Shown: in pieces, positions 7,965 through 16,409 of the stretch
Position numbering within the stretch: the stretch's first letter is position 1
Layout of the letters: every line of letters starts with the position of its first letter
Source of the DNA: Pseudomonadales bacterium
Lineage (GTDB): Bacteria > Pseudomonadota > Gammaproteobacteria > Pseudomonadales > Porticoccaceae
Direction of reading: 5' to 3'
DNA length: 64,000 nucleotides
Assembly (NCBI GenBank): GCA_024234435.1
Contig: JACKOF010000001.1
Location: 1,984,001 to 2,048,000, forward strand
Made by a program: the position numbers and the translations under genes
Notes under the pieces: generated by a model
Seen by the model: only the letters and a program-made list of their open reading frames with translations
The model's database searches: none
Told to the model about the DNA's origin: nothing

Positions 7965-8864
7965 ATGAAATTCACCTTGAGACAGCTACGTATTTTTCTG
8001 GCCATAGCCCAGCACCAAAATATTTCCCGTGCCGCAAAAAAGCTGCATATGTCCCAATCAGCAGCCAGTGAAGCGCTGCAAAATCTTGAACATACCTACA
8101 ACATGAAACTGTTCAGCCGCGCTCGCAACAAGCTGGAACTGACCGCAATTGGACACACCATCCGCAAGGATGCTGAAAACCTGATGATTCACTGCGAGCA
8201 ATTTGAATCTGCGCTGCTGGGTCATACTGAAGCAGGCCATATCAAGGTGGGCGCCAGCTTCACTATTGGCAACCATCTCGCAACACGCTACCTGGCTGGC
8301 TACCTCGCCGAATATCCGGACGCGGACGTCGAGCTTGCCACTGCCAACACCCCTGAAATTGTTGCCAGAGTGCTGAACTATGACGTTGACATCGGCATGA
8401 TCGAAAGCGAAGTGCAACACCGCGAGTTGGAGCTCATTCCCTGGCGAGGTGATGAACTGGTGGTTTTCTGTGCCGCCAACCACCCTCTGGCTGGGAAAAA
8501 GACGCTATCCAGAAAAGATATCCATCAGGCTCAGTGGATTCTCAGAGAGCCTGATTCGGGCGCGCGCTTCCAGTTTGAGAAAGCGCTTGCGGATTTAATT
8601 CCCAATATCAATATCTTTCTCGAGCTACGCCACAACGAAGCGATTAAAAATGCTGTTGAATCCGGGCTCGGTATCGGTTGCCTGTCGCAGATTGTGCTGA
8701 AGAAGAACTTTGACAACGGCGATCTTGTACCCCTTAAAATTCCCAAAAGGGACATGCGAAGAACGTTCTATTTTGCTCTGCCCAAACATCGATCCCCCAA
8801 TAATGCCGTCGACGCCTGGATGTCCACATGCAGGTTAATGGAGCAACAAATGACCCCAACCTGA
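7965..8864 (+). CDS. LysR-family transcriptional regulator, YeiE-like
   Basis: A 299-residue LysR-type regulator with an N-terminal winged helix-turn-helix (about 3-62, MSQSAASEALQNLE) and a two-lobe effector-binding domain (about 88-295). Wording such as GASFTIGNHL, VDIGMIES, WILREPDSGAR and NEAIKNAVESGLGIGCLS resembles Escherichia coli YeiE, a regulator linked to sulfite response, more than CysB. It is transcribed divergently from cysC-sat, and a palindrome lies between them, so control of sulfur assimilation is likely. It is shorter than CysB (about 324 residues). Which effector it senses cannot be told from the sequence. Confidence 0.88.
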   Translation: MKFTLRQLRIFLAIAQHQNISRAAKKLHMSQSAASEALQNLEHTYNMKLFSRARNKLELTAIGHTIRKDAENLMIHCEQFESALLGHTEAGHIKVGASFTIGNHLATRYLAGYLAEYPDADVELATANTPEIVARVLNYDVDIGMIESEVQHRELELIPWRGDELVVFCAANHPLAGKKTLSRKDIHQAQWILREPDSGARFQFEKALADLIPNINIFLELRHNEAIKNAVESGLGIGCLSQIVLKKNFDNGDLVPLKIPKRDMRRTFYFALPKHRSPNNAVDAWMSTCRLMEQQMTPT

Positions 8865-8946
8865 GCCACATGCCTTTCCGCTGGCAATATTCACAAAAAT
8901 AACCGAAAAATTCCCTTGCACAGGAAAAGCCTTTTCATCTATTATC

Positions 8947-8965
8947 GATAATGATAACCATTATC
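8947..8965. promoter_or_regulatory. Fur box upstream of an unknown two-gene unit
   Basis: GATAATGATAACCATTATC matches the 19-bp Fur consensus GATAATGATAATCATTATC at 18 of 19 positions. It ends 24 bases before ATG 8989, where bound Fur would block the promoter. Iron-repressed expression of the downstream genes is strongly suggested. Confidence 0.88.
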
Positions 8966-8988
8966 ATTTAAGACAAAGGGAGTTTTTA

Positions 8989-9459
8989 ATGATGAAACCG
9001 CGATTTCTCTGCGCCAACCACCGCCACGCTCTTTCCGAAAATCCAGGCCAGGCCATCCACTGCTGGCAAAATGGCTTTGACACCGGACAACTTCTCTATG
9101 AACAGTTCCAATGGAAAGAAGCCCTGCCCCACCTGGGCTGCGCACTGGAAACATCAGAGATCATACTCTCCACCAAGGCTGTAGACACTCTGAACGCCTG
9201 CCAATTACTGACATCTTCTGCCATATTGACTGCCAACACATTACTGAGGCTTGGCAGGGAAAAAGAATGCCAGCAAGTGCTACACACCTCCATTGACCGC
9301 CTGGAAAGAGAGCTGGGAATAACCTCGGAAAGTAAGCCTCAAATTATCCACTTTGTATCCTGCCTTTACGAATGCCTGAAAAATTTCTCTGCATTCAAAC
9401 AGGAAGTGCTGTCCGGGTTAGAAAGTCCATGTTCCGAAACAAGTACTGTCGTTCACTAG
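8989..9459 (+). CDS. Fur-regulated protein of unknown function
   Basis: A 156-residue soluble protein without signal peptide or membrane segment that I cannot assign. The sequence is helical in character with repeated Leu, Ala and Glu (for example QWKEALPHLGCALETSEI and TANTLLRLGREKECQQVL), a spacing like TPR/helical-hairpin proteins. It has several Cys and His residues, including CANHRH near the N terminus. It begins with two ATG codons (8989, 8992) after AAAGGGAG. A near-perfect Fur box precedes it, so it is expected to be made under iron limitation. A second small gene follows 59 bases downstream, probably in the same transcript. The function may concern iron sparing or oxidative stress, but this is only inferred from regulation. 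Confidence 0.72.
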   Translation: MMKPRFLCANHRHALSENPGQAIHCWQNGFDTGQLLYEQFQWKEALPHLGCALETSEIILSTKAVDTLNACQLLTSSAILTANTLLRLGREKECQQVLHTSIDRLERELGITSESKPQIIHFVSCLYECLKNFSAFKQEVLSGLESPCSETSTVVH

Positions 9460-9518
9460 AACCTGACCTAGACGAAGCTGAGATATGCAACGAACGCTGT
9501 TGCTCCGGAGAAACCACC

Positions 9519-9731
9519 ATGTCAAGAACAGCCACCCAGTTCCCCCTTTCAAAAACGGAATTCAAACGGGAAAAAAGCACCTTTGTGCGACTCGAAATCA
9601 ATACCAAAGCACTGGAACGCCTGATTGTGAACCACAATCTGGTAATAGAGGACTTGCGCCATCTTACCCCTCAGACAAAAGCACTGGTACGACAGGCAAT
9701 GCTGGAGACTTTCAAACGATCTGCCCGGTAG
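9519..9731 (+). CDS. Small basic protein of unknown function, second gene of the Fur unit
   Basis: A 70-residue basic protein. The same frame is open upstream to 9372, but that part overlaps the previous gene. ATG 9519 is chosen because GGAG lies eight bases before it. The protein is predicted helical (FVRLEINTKALERLIVNH, then LRHLTPQTKALVRQAML) and has no membrane segment or Cys-rich site. It follows the 156-residue gene by 59 bases without a terminator between them, so it likely shares its Fur control. I do not recognise the family; size and charge would allow a small regulator or adaptor. Confidence 0.6.
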   Translation: MSRTATQFPLSKTEFKREKSTFVRLEINTKALERLIVNHNLVIEDLRHLTPQTKALVRQAMLETFKRSAR

Positions 9732-9753
9732 AATGTTGAAGCCTGTTACTTCA

Positions 9754-9787
9754 GAATAAAAAAGGGCTTCAGCTAACTGAAGCCCTT
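9754..9787 (-). terminator. Terminator downstream of tRNA-Leu
   Basis: A perfect 11-bp stem (AAGGGCTTCAG at 9762-9772, CTGAAGCCCTT at 9777-9787) with a four-base loop. On the minus strand the stem is followed by a T tract (complement of AATAAAAAA), so it ends the leftward secG-tRNA transcript. It may also stop the Fur unit arriving from the left. Confidence 0.85.
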
Positions 9788-9793
9788 ACTATA

Positions 9794-9878
9794 TGGTGCC
9801 CTGGGCCGGACTTGAACCGGCACGGCTTGCGCCACTACCCCCTCAAGATAGCGTGTCTACCAATTCCACCACCAGGGC
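9794..9878 (-). tRNA. leuU: tRNA-Leu (anticodon GAG)
   Basis: An 85-base tRNA with the CCA end encoded. The acceptor stem GCCCUGG pairs with CCAGGGC. The D-loop region is GUGGAAUUGGUAGACACGC, the anticodon arm is CUAUC-UUGAGGG-GGUAG with anticodon GAG, a long type II variable arm follows, and the T arm contains GGUUCAAGUCC. It closely resembles Escherichia coli leuU, also found immediately downstream of secG. It reads CUC/CUU leucine codons. Confidence 0.95.
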
Positions 9879-9886
9879 TAAATTAC

Positions 9887-10318
9887 TCATTGATCCACGC
9901 CATCAGTGGCTGAAGGGATCTCACCTATCTGATCAGGCACGTCCACTTGACCGGCTTCATTCTGAAGCGCGGGTATCTCATTGACCTCTTCCACAACGTC
10001 TATCTCTGACTGGGGAATATCTTCGAGAATTCCGGCTTCGCTGCGGATGGCCTCCAGCTCCGGTAACAGGCTCTGATCTACACTTGCGTTATTCTTCGCA
10101 ATATAGGCCAGACCAAAACTGGTCAGGAAAAATACCGTTGCCATAATAGCGGTTACCCGACTGAAGAAGTTCCAGCCCCCGGCGCTGCCAAAAACAGTTT
10201 GTGAGGCACCGGAACCAAATGAAGCGCCCGCTTCCGCACCTTTGCCTTGCTGAAGCAGAATTGTGGCGATGATTGCCAGCGCTGTTAGCACATGTACGAT
10301 TAATACAATTTTTTCCAT
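9887..10318 (-). CDS. secG: Preprotein translocase subunit SecG
   Basis: A small subunit of the SecYEG channel that assists SecA-driven export. The 143-residue protein has two membrane segments (about 3-23 and 50-71) separated by the family signature QQGKGAEAGASFGSGAS (about 24-40). It is longer than Escherichia coli SecG (110 residues) owing to an acidic cytoplasmic tail rich in Glu, Asp and Pro after about residue 80. Its ATG overlaps the tpiA stop by one base (TAATG). The tRNA-Leu follows 8 bases after its stop. Confidence 0.93.
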   Translation of the reverse strand: MEKIVLIVHVLTALAIIATILLQQGKGAEAGASFGSGASQTVFGSAGGWNFFSRVTAIMATVFFLTSFGLAYIAKNNASVDQSLLPELEAIRSEAGILEDIPQSEIDVVEEVNEIPALQNEAGQVDVPDQIGEIPSATDGVDQ

Positions 10319-11055
10319 TAGTCTATTTCTGCCTGTTTACAGATTTGGCTAAATTCGACGGCATCCAATGACGCGCCGCCAACCAGCGCACCGTCTATAT
10401 CCAGCTGGGCAAATAATTCCGCCGCGTTAGCGGCCTTAACACTGCCGCCGTATAAAATCCTGGTTTTCTCACCACCCGCCCCAAGCTGCTCGCGAATGGT
10501 TCGGTGTACATCCTGAGCCTGTTGCGGAGTCGCCGTTTTTCCTGTGCCAATCGCCCATACCGGCTCATAGGCAACAACGGCATCGCATACTGCCTCTAGC
10601 CCGGCTGCGTCAATAACAGCCTGCAATTGGCCTGCCACAACAGCCATGGTCTTGCCTTGCTCCCGCTGTTCGAGTGTTTCACCAACACAAAGGACCGGAC
10701 AAACATTGCCAGCCTGCGCAGCCACAAACTTGGCCGCTACCTGCTCGTTACTCTCACGGTAGATACTGCGTCGCTCCGAGTGCCCGACAATCACATACTG
10801 GCAACCAAGTTCAGCCAGCATTGTTACGGCTATCTCTCCGGTATAAGCCCCGAACGAGTGCTCAGAAACATTCTGGGCACCATAGGCAATCGCCTTATTT
10901 GCCAGTAAATCTGCAACCTGAGGCAAAAACACGTAGGGTGGAAACACAGCCACTTCTACAGAAGCATTCCCTTCAGACAGGTCCTGCAGTAGCTCGGTAA
11001 CGGATGATCGACTACCGTGCATTTTCCAATTACCTGCTACCAGGGGCTTACGCAT
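10318..11055 (-). CDS. tpiA: Triosephosphate isomerase
   Basis: Interconverts dihydroxyacetone phosphate and glyceraldehyde 3-phosphate. The 245-residue TIM barrel has all catalytic elements: NWKMHG with the active-site Lys near residue 11, VGHSERR with His near 93, AYEPVWAIGTGK with the catalytic Glu and start of loop 6 near 163-174, and the phosphate-binding ILYGGSVK and LVGGAS. The frame is open 17 codons further up, but ATG 11055 is preceded by AGGAAG and starts in the usual MRKPLVAGNWK. It lies between glmM and secG, as in many Gammaproteobacteria. Confidence 0.97.
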   Translation of the reverse strand: MRKPLVAGNWKMHGSRSSVTELLQDLSEGNASVEVAVFPPYVFLPQVADLLANKAIAYGAQNVSEHSFGAYTGEIAVTMLAELGCQYVIVGHSERRSIYRESNEQVAAKFVAAQAGNVCPVLCVGETLEQREQGKTMAVVAGQLQAVIDAAGLEAVCDAVVAYEPVWAIGTGKTATPQQAQDVHRTIREQLGAGGEKTRILYGGSVKAANAAELFAQLDIDGALVGGASLDAVEFSQICKQAEID

Positions 11056-11190
11056 AATCTTCCTGACTGTATCACGACTTGACCGCTTTAAAACCGCTGG
11101 CCCCAAAACCGCCGGACCCCGGAAAGGGCGGCAATATTAGCGAAGTTGCGATCAACTTACAAGCAAACAGCTGACTGGCTATGAGCCGTA

Positions 11191-12534
11191 TCAACCGACT
11201 TCGTCAGTCACCACATCGGCAACCTGCTGAACCAGTTTGTTGACTAATTCAGGACATTCACCTTCAACCATCACGCGAACCACCGGCTCGGTTCCGGAAG
11301 GCCGCAACAGCACCCGACCGGTATCGGCCAGCTCGATTTCCGCCTCGCGAATAGATTGCTGGATTTTATCGTTGTTATCCAGGTCAAGACGCGCTTTCAG
11401 TTTCACATTGATCATCACCTGAGGGTATTTGATCATGCCATTCTTCAAATCGTGGAGCGATTTGCCCTGGCTTTTCATGGCCTGCAAAACCTGCAAGGCA
11501 GCAACGATGCCATCACCTGTTGTTGTCACATCACCACATACAATATGACCCGAATTTTCTCCACCGAGCTGCCATTGATTGCGCTGCATGGCTTCAATCA
11601 CATAGCGGTCGCCAACATTGGTACGCTCAAACGGGATATCCCTCTCTTTTAGTGCTTTTTCCAGGCCGAAGTTACTCATAAGAGTACCGGCAACGCCCTT
11701 GCAACCACCATTGAACTGATGCTGATGCTGTGCGATGACAAACAAAAGTTCATCACCATCAACAATGTCGCCAGTGTGATCAACAAAGAGGACCCTGTCA
11801 CCATCACCATCGAAGGCAATACCCATATCGGCTTTATTTTCAACCACTGCCGTTTGCAGCAGCGCAGGCTTTGTGGAGCCACATTCTTCGTTGATGTTGA
11901 GGCCGTCCGGATCAACACTCAAATTAACTGTCTGTGCACCCATTTCCTTAAAGACATTAGGGGCAATGTGATAGGTGGCGCCGTTGGCACAATCGACCAC
12001 AATTTTGAAGCCATTCAGGTCAAAGTCAGCCGGGAGCGTACCTTTGCAAAACTCGATGTATCGACCCGCCGCATCGTCGATACGGTGAGCACGACCAAGC
12101 TTATCCGATACTGCAGTATCCAGAGTCATATCGAGGTAATATTCAATCTCTTCCTCAACATCATCTGGCAATTTGCGGCCATCTCCACCAAAAAACTTGA
12201 TACCATTATCGTAATAAGGATTGTGAGAGGCACTGATGACAATGCCCGCCTGCGCATGAAAGGTGCGGGTGAGGTAGGCAATGGCAGGTGTCGGCATGGG
12301 TCCTAACAAGCCCACATCAACACCGGCTGAAATCAGCCCGGCCTGCAGGGCAGATTCGAACATATAACCTGAAACACGGGTGTCCTTACCAACCAGTAAT
12401 AACTTACGGCCTACAGCCCGCTGACCAAACACTTTGCCTGCAGCCCACCCCAATCGCAAAACAAAATCTGCCGTAATCGGTGCTGCGCCAACCCGGCCAC
12501 GAATGCCATCTGTACCAAAGTATTTTCGACTCAT
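11191..12534 (-). CDS. glmM: Phosphoglucosamine mutase
   Basis: Converts glucosamine 6-phosphate to glucosamine 1-phosphate for UDP-GlcNAc, peptidoglycan and LPS synthesis. The 447-residue protein has the phosphoserine loop GIVISASHNPYYDNG (about 96-110), the magnesium-binding FDGDGDRV near 240, the sugar-binding GGENSGH near 323 and the C-terminal phosphate loop LRPSGTEPVVRVM. It starts at ATG 12534 after GGGAAG. It lies downstream of folP with a 33-base gap, the standard folP-glmM order. Confidence 0.97.
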   Translation of the reverse strand: MSRKYFGTDGIRGRVGAAPITADFVLRLGWAAGKVFGQRAVGRKLLLVGKDTRVSGYMFESALQAGLISAGVDVGLLGPMPTPAIAYLTRTFHAQAGIVISASHNPYYDNGIKFFGGDGRKLPDDVEEEIEYYLDMTLDTAVSDKLGRAHRIDDAAGRYIEFCKGTLPADFDLNGFKIVVDCANGATYHIAPNVFKEMGAQTVNLSVDPDGLNINEECGSTKPALLQTAVVENKADMGIAFDGDGDRVLFVDHTGDIVDGDELLFVIAQHQHQFNGGCKGVAGTLMSNFGLEKALKERDIPFERTNVGDRYVIEAMQRNQWQLGGENSGHIVCGDVTTTGDGIVAALQVLQAMKSQGKSLHDLKNGMIKYPQVMINVKLKARLDLDNNDKIQQSIREAEIELADTGRVLLRPSGTEPVVRVMVEGECPELVNKLVQQVADVVTDEVG

Positions 12535-12567
12535 GTTGCTGTACTTCCCTTTTCCAAATTTTAATCT

Positions 12568-13413
12568 TTAGCTGACCGCCGCCAGAATTTTCAGAGCATC
12601 ACTGGTGGCCGCGACATCATGAACCCTGATGATCTTTGCGCCACTTTGCACCGCCAGCATTGCCAGAGCCACGCTGCCGACCATTCGTTCGGGTACCCCT
12701 CTGTCCAGAATAGCGCCAACCATGGTTTTACGCGACACCCCGACCATAACCGGAAAACCCAGTCCAGCCAGTTCTGGCAACCCTTTAAACAGTTCAATAT
12801 TGTGCTGCAGACTCTTACCAAAACCAAAACCCGGGTCGAGAACAATCCTTTCCCGTGAAATACCAGCCTGTGTACAGGCACCGACACGTTCCTGCAGAAA
12901 CAGCAAGACTTCGGCAACAATATCGTTATAGTTCGGGTTTGCTTGCATGGTGCCAGGTTCACCCACCATATGCATCAGACAGACCGGCAAATCGGTAGCG
13001 GCCACAGCCCCGAGAGCACCCGGCCGGGATAACGCTCTTACATCATTAATCATCGCGGCACCAGCACGTGCAGCTTCCTGAATAACAATGGCCGTACTGG
13101 TATCCACCGACACCGAAGCGTCAAACTCTGAGATGATCGCCTCAACCACCGAGATGACCCTGTCCAACTCTGCCTGTTCGGAAACCGGTGCGGCACCCGG
13201 TCGTGTAGATTCTCCTCCAACATCAATGATATCGGCGCCTTCAGCCAGCATTTGCGCAACGCGTCGCCGCACACGGTCAAAATCAAGCCGACCGTTGTGA
13301 TGCACATGGCCACCATCAGAGAATGAATCGGGTGTAACATTAAGAACGGCCATAATGCATGGCCGTGTTTCTTCACCCAACAGGTTACCCGGGTTAATTG
13401 GTTTGCCAGACAT
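12568..13413 (-). CDS. folP: Dihydropteroate synthase
   Basis: Condenses p-aminobenzoate with the pterin pyrophosphate in folate synthesis; the target of sulfonamides. The 281-residue TIM barrel shows both PROSITE-type signatures: AVLNVTPDSFSDGG (about 24-37) and IIDVGGESTRPGA (about 61-73). Other substrate loops are MINDVRAL, VLDPGFGFGKS and VGVSRKTMVG. A TTG precedes ATG 13413 in frame; the ATG is used. It lies 14 bases after ftsH, so it is in the ftsH-folP-glmM operon. Confidence 0.96.
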   Translation of the reverse strand: MSGKPINPGNLLGEETRPCIMAVLNVTPDSFSDGGHVHHNGRLDFDRVRRRVAQMLAEGADIIDVGGESTRPGAAPVSEQAELDRVISVVEAIISEFDASVSVDTSTAIVIQEAARAGAAMINDVRALSRPGALGAVAATDLPVCLMHMVGEPGTMQANPNYNDIVAEVLLFLQERVGACTQAGISRERIVLDPGFGFGKSLQHNIELFKGLPELAGLGFPVMVGVSRKTMVGAILDRGVPERMVGSVALAMLAVQSGAKIIRVHDVAATSDALKILAAVS

Positions 13414-13427
13414 CAACTGATAGCAAG

Positions 13428-15344
13428 TCAGTGTTCGCTTGCGGGACCACCAACAGGCTCACCGGCATCACCACCAGAAGCTTTGCCTGACGCACCTCCG
13501 GAGCTGCTACCAACATCGCCATCGTGCCAATCATGAGGGGGGCGAACCGGCCTGCGCGCCATCAGATCATCTACCTGCTCGGAATCAATAGTTTCATATT
13601 CCATCAGCGCATCTTTCATGGCATGAAGAATATCAAGATTATCTTCAAGGATCTTTTTAGCCCGGTTATAGCACTCGTCGAGGATACGGCGAACTTCCTG
13701 GTCAATCTCGCGGGAAGTATCTTCGGAATACAGGCTGTTGCCCGCACCGGGCATTTGCGACTCTTCTTCACCGTACAATACTGGTCCCATTTTGTCGGTT
13801 AAACCCCATTTGGCAACCATGTTCCTTGCCATCTGGGTAGCCCGCTCAATATCGTTGGAAGCTCCTGTCGTAACACCATCGGGGCCATGTATCAGCTCTT
13901 CCGCTATCCGACCACCAAACAAACTGCATAACTGCCCTTCCAGCTGACGCTTGCTGATACTGTATTTATCTTCTTCCGGCAAAAACTGGGTAACACCCAA
14001 CGCCCGACCACGGGGGATAATGGTGACTTTGTGAACGGGGTCGTGCTCTGGCATCAGTCGCCCGATAATGGCATGCCCGGCCTCATGGTAGGCAGTATTG
14101 GCTTTCTCTTCCTGCGACATCACCATTGAGCGGCGCTCCGCGCCCATCATGATCTTGTCGCGAGCTTTTTCGAATTCTTCCATGGTTACGATACGGCGAT
14201 TCGCCCGCGCTGCAAACAGCGCCGCCTCGTTAACCAGATTGGCAAGGTCTGCACCGGAAAAGCCCGGAGTGCCTCGCGCCAGAATACCCAGATCTATTTT
14301 GTCATCCAGAGGCACCTTGCGAACATGCACCTTGAGAATCTGCTCACGACCACGAATGTCGGGCAATCCGACAAAAACCTGACGGTCAAATCGCCCTGGC
14401 CTCAAGAGAGCCTTGTCCAGTACATCCGGACGGTTGGTAGCTGCAATCACGATAACGCCTTCATTGCCTTCAAAGCCGTCCATTTCCACCAGCAGCTGGT
14501 TCAGTGTTTGCTCACGCTCATCGTGACCACCACCGTAGCCGCCGCCACGATGCCGACCGACAGCATCAATCTCATCAATGAAGATAATACAGGGCGCCTG
14601 TTTTTTGGCCTGTTCAAACATATCACGAACACGCGACGCGCCCACACCGACAAACATTTCGACAAAATCAGAGCCGGAGATAGAGAAAAACGGCACTTTT
14701 GCTTCACCGGCGATGGCTTTCGCCAACAGGGTCTTACCTGTTCCTGGTGGCCCCACCATCAGCACGCCCTTGGGAATGCGACCGCCCAGGCGCTGAAAGC
14801 GGCCGGGGTCACGCAAAAAATCCACAAGCTCGGTCACATCTTCCTTGGCTTCATCAACACCGGCCACATCTGCAAAGGTGGTATTAATCTGGTCTTCGCC
14901 CAACAGACGAGCCTTGCTCTTGCCAAAGGACATGGGGCCGCCTTTACCTCCACCAGCACCACCCTGCATCTGCCTCATAAAGAACATGAAAATCGCCAGA
15001 ATCAGCAGAATAGGAAACGAGGCAACCAGTAATTGGGATAACAGGCCCGGCTGCTCGGGCTCTTTGCCTTCAACCCGCACATTATTGTTGAGCAGGTCAT
15101 TCATCAGCCCGGCGTCGGGCACATTTGGCCGAACGGTTTTAAAGGTGGTGCCGTCTGAACGCTTACCTTCGATAACCAGGTCCATGATGGTCACTGATTC
15201 AATCCGACCATTCTGTACTTCCTCAACAAAACTGGAATAAGTCAAGTCGCTGTTTGGTGTGGGTTTGCTGAAATTCTGGAACACCGACATCAAGACTGCT
15301 GCAATGATCAGCCAAAGCACCAAATTTTTCGCCATATCGTTCAA
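13428..15344 (-). CDS. ftsH: Membrane-bound ATP-dependent zinc metalloprotease FtsH
   Basis: Degrades misassembled membrane proteins and regulators such as sigma-32 and LpxC. The 638-residue protein has two membrane segments (about 8-25 and 100-122) flanking a periplasmic domain. The AAA module has Walker A GPPGTGKT near 200 and Walker B IIFIDEID, followed by the second region of homology. The zinc site HEAGH lies near 424. The C-terminal tail is Gly/Ser-rich. The start is probably TTG 15344: GAGAGG lies eight bases before it, whereas ATG 15335 would be 17 bases away. It follows rlmE, as in Escherichia coli. Confidence 0.97.
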   Translation of the reverse strand: MNDMAKNLVLWLIIAAVLMSVFQNFSKPTPNSDLTYSSFVEEVQNGRIESVTIMDLVIEGKRSDGTTFKTVRPNVPDAGLMNDLLNNNVRVEGKEPEQPGLLSQLLVASFPILLILAIFMFFMRQMQGGAGGGKGGPMSFGKSKARLLGEDQINTTFADVAGVDEAKEDVTELVDFLRDPGRFQRLGGRIPKGVLMVGPPGTGKTLLAKAIAGEAKVPFFSISGSDFVEMFVGVGASRVRDMFEQAKKQAPCIIFIDEIDAVGRHRGGGYGGGHDEREQTLNQLLVEMDGFEGNEGVIVIAATNRPDVLDKALLRPGRFDRQVFVGLPDIRGREQILKVHVRKVPLDDKIDLGILARGTPGFSGADLANLVNEAALFAARANRRIVTMEEFEKARDKIMMGAERRSMVMSQEEKANTAYHEAGHAIIGRLMPEHDPVHKVTIIPRGRALGVTQFLPEEDKYSISKRQLEGQLCSLFGGRIAEELIHGPDGVTTGASNDIERATQMARNMVAKWGLTDKMGPVLYGEEESQMPGAGNSLYSEDTSREIDQEVRRILDECYNRAKKILEDNLDILHAMKDALMEYETIDSEQVDDLMARRPVRPPHDWHDGDVGSSSGGASGKASGGDAGEPVGGPASEH

Positions 15345-15406
15345 AAGAACATCCTCTCTTTAGATTACCGACTCCCGGAGCCAGGTGGGCATACAACCCA
15401 TTCAAA

Positions 15407-16036
15407 TTAGTGTGAACAGGCCCTAAGACCTTTTGCGACCAGATAAATTTCTCTGGAGCGCGCCCGAGATGCATCGGGTTTGCGAATAACTGCGCTGTCA
15501 AAACGGTTGCGCGCCTCGCGCAACAATTCGTCAAAGCCCTCACCCTGAAAAATTTTCGTTACAAAATTCCCGCCCGGTGTAAGGATTTTTTCTGCCAGAT
15601 CCATCGCCAGTTCCACCAGGTACATGGCGGCAGGCTGATCTACAGCCCTTATACCACTCATATTGGGGGCCATATCCGAAATTACAAGGTCCGCCTGTTC
15701 TCCATCCATGCTGGCCAGTATCTGCTCAAACACAGCATCTTCAGTAAAGTCACCTTGAATGAACTCTACATCGGCGATGGCATCCATAGGCAGTATATCC
15801 GAAGCAATCACCCGACCACTACCACCAACCTTATCCGCAACCACCTGAGACCAGCCGCCGGGTGCAGAGCCAAGGTCAACCACCGTCATACCAGGCCACA
15901 GCAGACGATCTTTTTTGTCCAGCTCCACCAGCTTGTAGCTGGCCCGGGAGCGGTAGCCGTCTGCCCGGGATTTTTGCACATAGTGATCCCTCTCGTGCTC
16001 CTGTAACCAGCGATGACTGCTTTTTGATCGACCCAT
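15407..16036 (-). CDS. rlmE: 23S rRNA (uridine-2'-O)-methyltransferase RlmE (FtsJ)
   Basis: Methylates U2552 of 23S rRNA in the 50S A-loop, a late step in large-subunit assembly. From ATG 16036 the protein is 209 residues, the same as Escherichia coli RlmE; the open frame reaches 16114, but the extra residues look random. The SAM motif VVDLGSAPGGWSQVV (about 54-68), VISDMAPNMSG and the lysine in FVTKIFQGEG form the K-D-K-E catalytic set with the C-terminal REIYLVAKG. It is upstream of ftsH and divergent from yhbY, the conserved arrangement. Confidence 0.96.
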   Translation of the reverse strand: MGRSKSSHRWLQEHERDHYVQKSRADGYRSRASYKLVELDKKDRLLWPGMTVVDLGSAPGGWSQVVADKVGGSGRVIASDILPMDAIADVEFIQGDFTEDAVFEQILASMDGEQADLVISDMAPNMSGIRAVDQPAAMYLVELAMDLAEKILTPGGNFVTKIFQGEGFDELLREARNRFDSAVIRKPDASRARSREIYLVAKGLRACSH

Positions 16037-16100
16037 TATCACTGTTCCGCTACAATGCGGCCTCATTTTATGCGATGTAATACTGCAAGGCTCCAATTGT

Positions 16101-16403
16101 ATGACACTTTCCAACGATGAAAAAAAACATCTTCGACGTCTCGGTCACAACCTTAAACCAATTGTTACTGTTGCAGGTAACGGATTGAACGAAAATGTCA
16201 TCGCCGAACTTGACCGAGCGCTGGACGACCACGAGCTGATCAAGGTGAAACTCGCCGTGGGCGACCGCAGTGCCAAGGCACAAATTATCAATGCGATCTG
16301 TGAGCAGCTCAATGCGCTGAATGTACAAACCATAGGCCACATGCTGCTGTTACTTCGTCGCGCAAAAAAACCCAATCCCAAACTATCCAATCTGTTGCGC
16401 TAG
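16101..16403 (+). CDS. yhbY: Ribosome-associated RNA-binding protein YhbY (CRM domain)
   Basis: A 100-residue single CRM-domain protein associated with pre-50S particles. It has the KKHLRRLGHNLKPIVTVAGNGLNENV start with the GxGG-like turn, and the core HELIKVKLAVGDR. It is transcribed divergently from rlmE, 64 bases away, as in Escherichia coli. The C terminus is basic (RRAKKPNPKLSNLLR). It ends six bases from the convergent HAD gene. Confidence 0.93.
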   Translation: MTLSNDEKKHLRRLGHNLKPIVTVAGNGLNENVIAELDRALDDHELIKVKLAVGDRSAKAQIINAICEQLNALNVQTIGHMLLLLRRAKKPNPKLSNLLR

Positions 16404-16409
16404 CGGCTG

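Noticed and set aside
7965..8864. Naming the LysR regulator cysB
   Set aside because: It is about 25 residues shorter than CysB, and its wording resembles YeiE; context alone is not enough for the name.
14325..15032. 235-codon plus-strand frame opposite ftsH
   Set aside because: It is fully covered by the FtsH AAA domain on the minus strand and has no family features.
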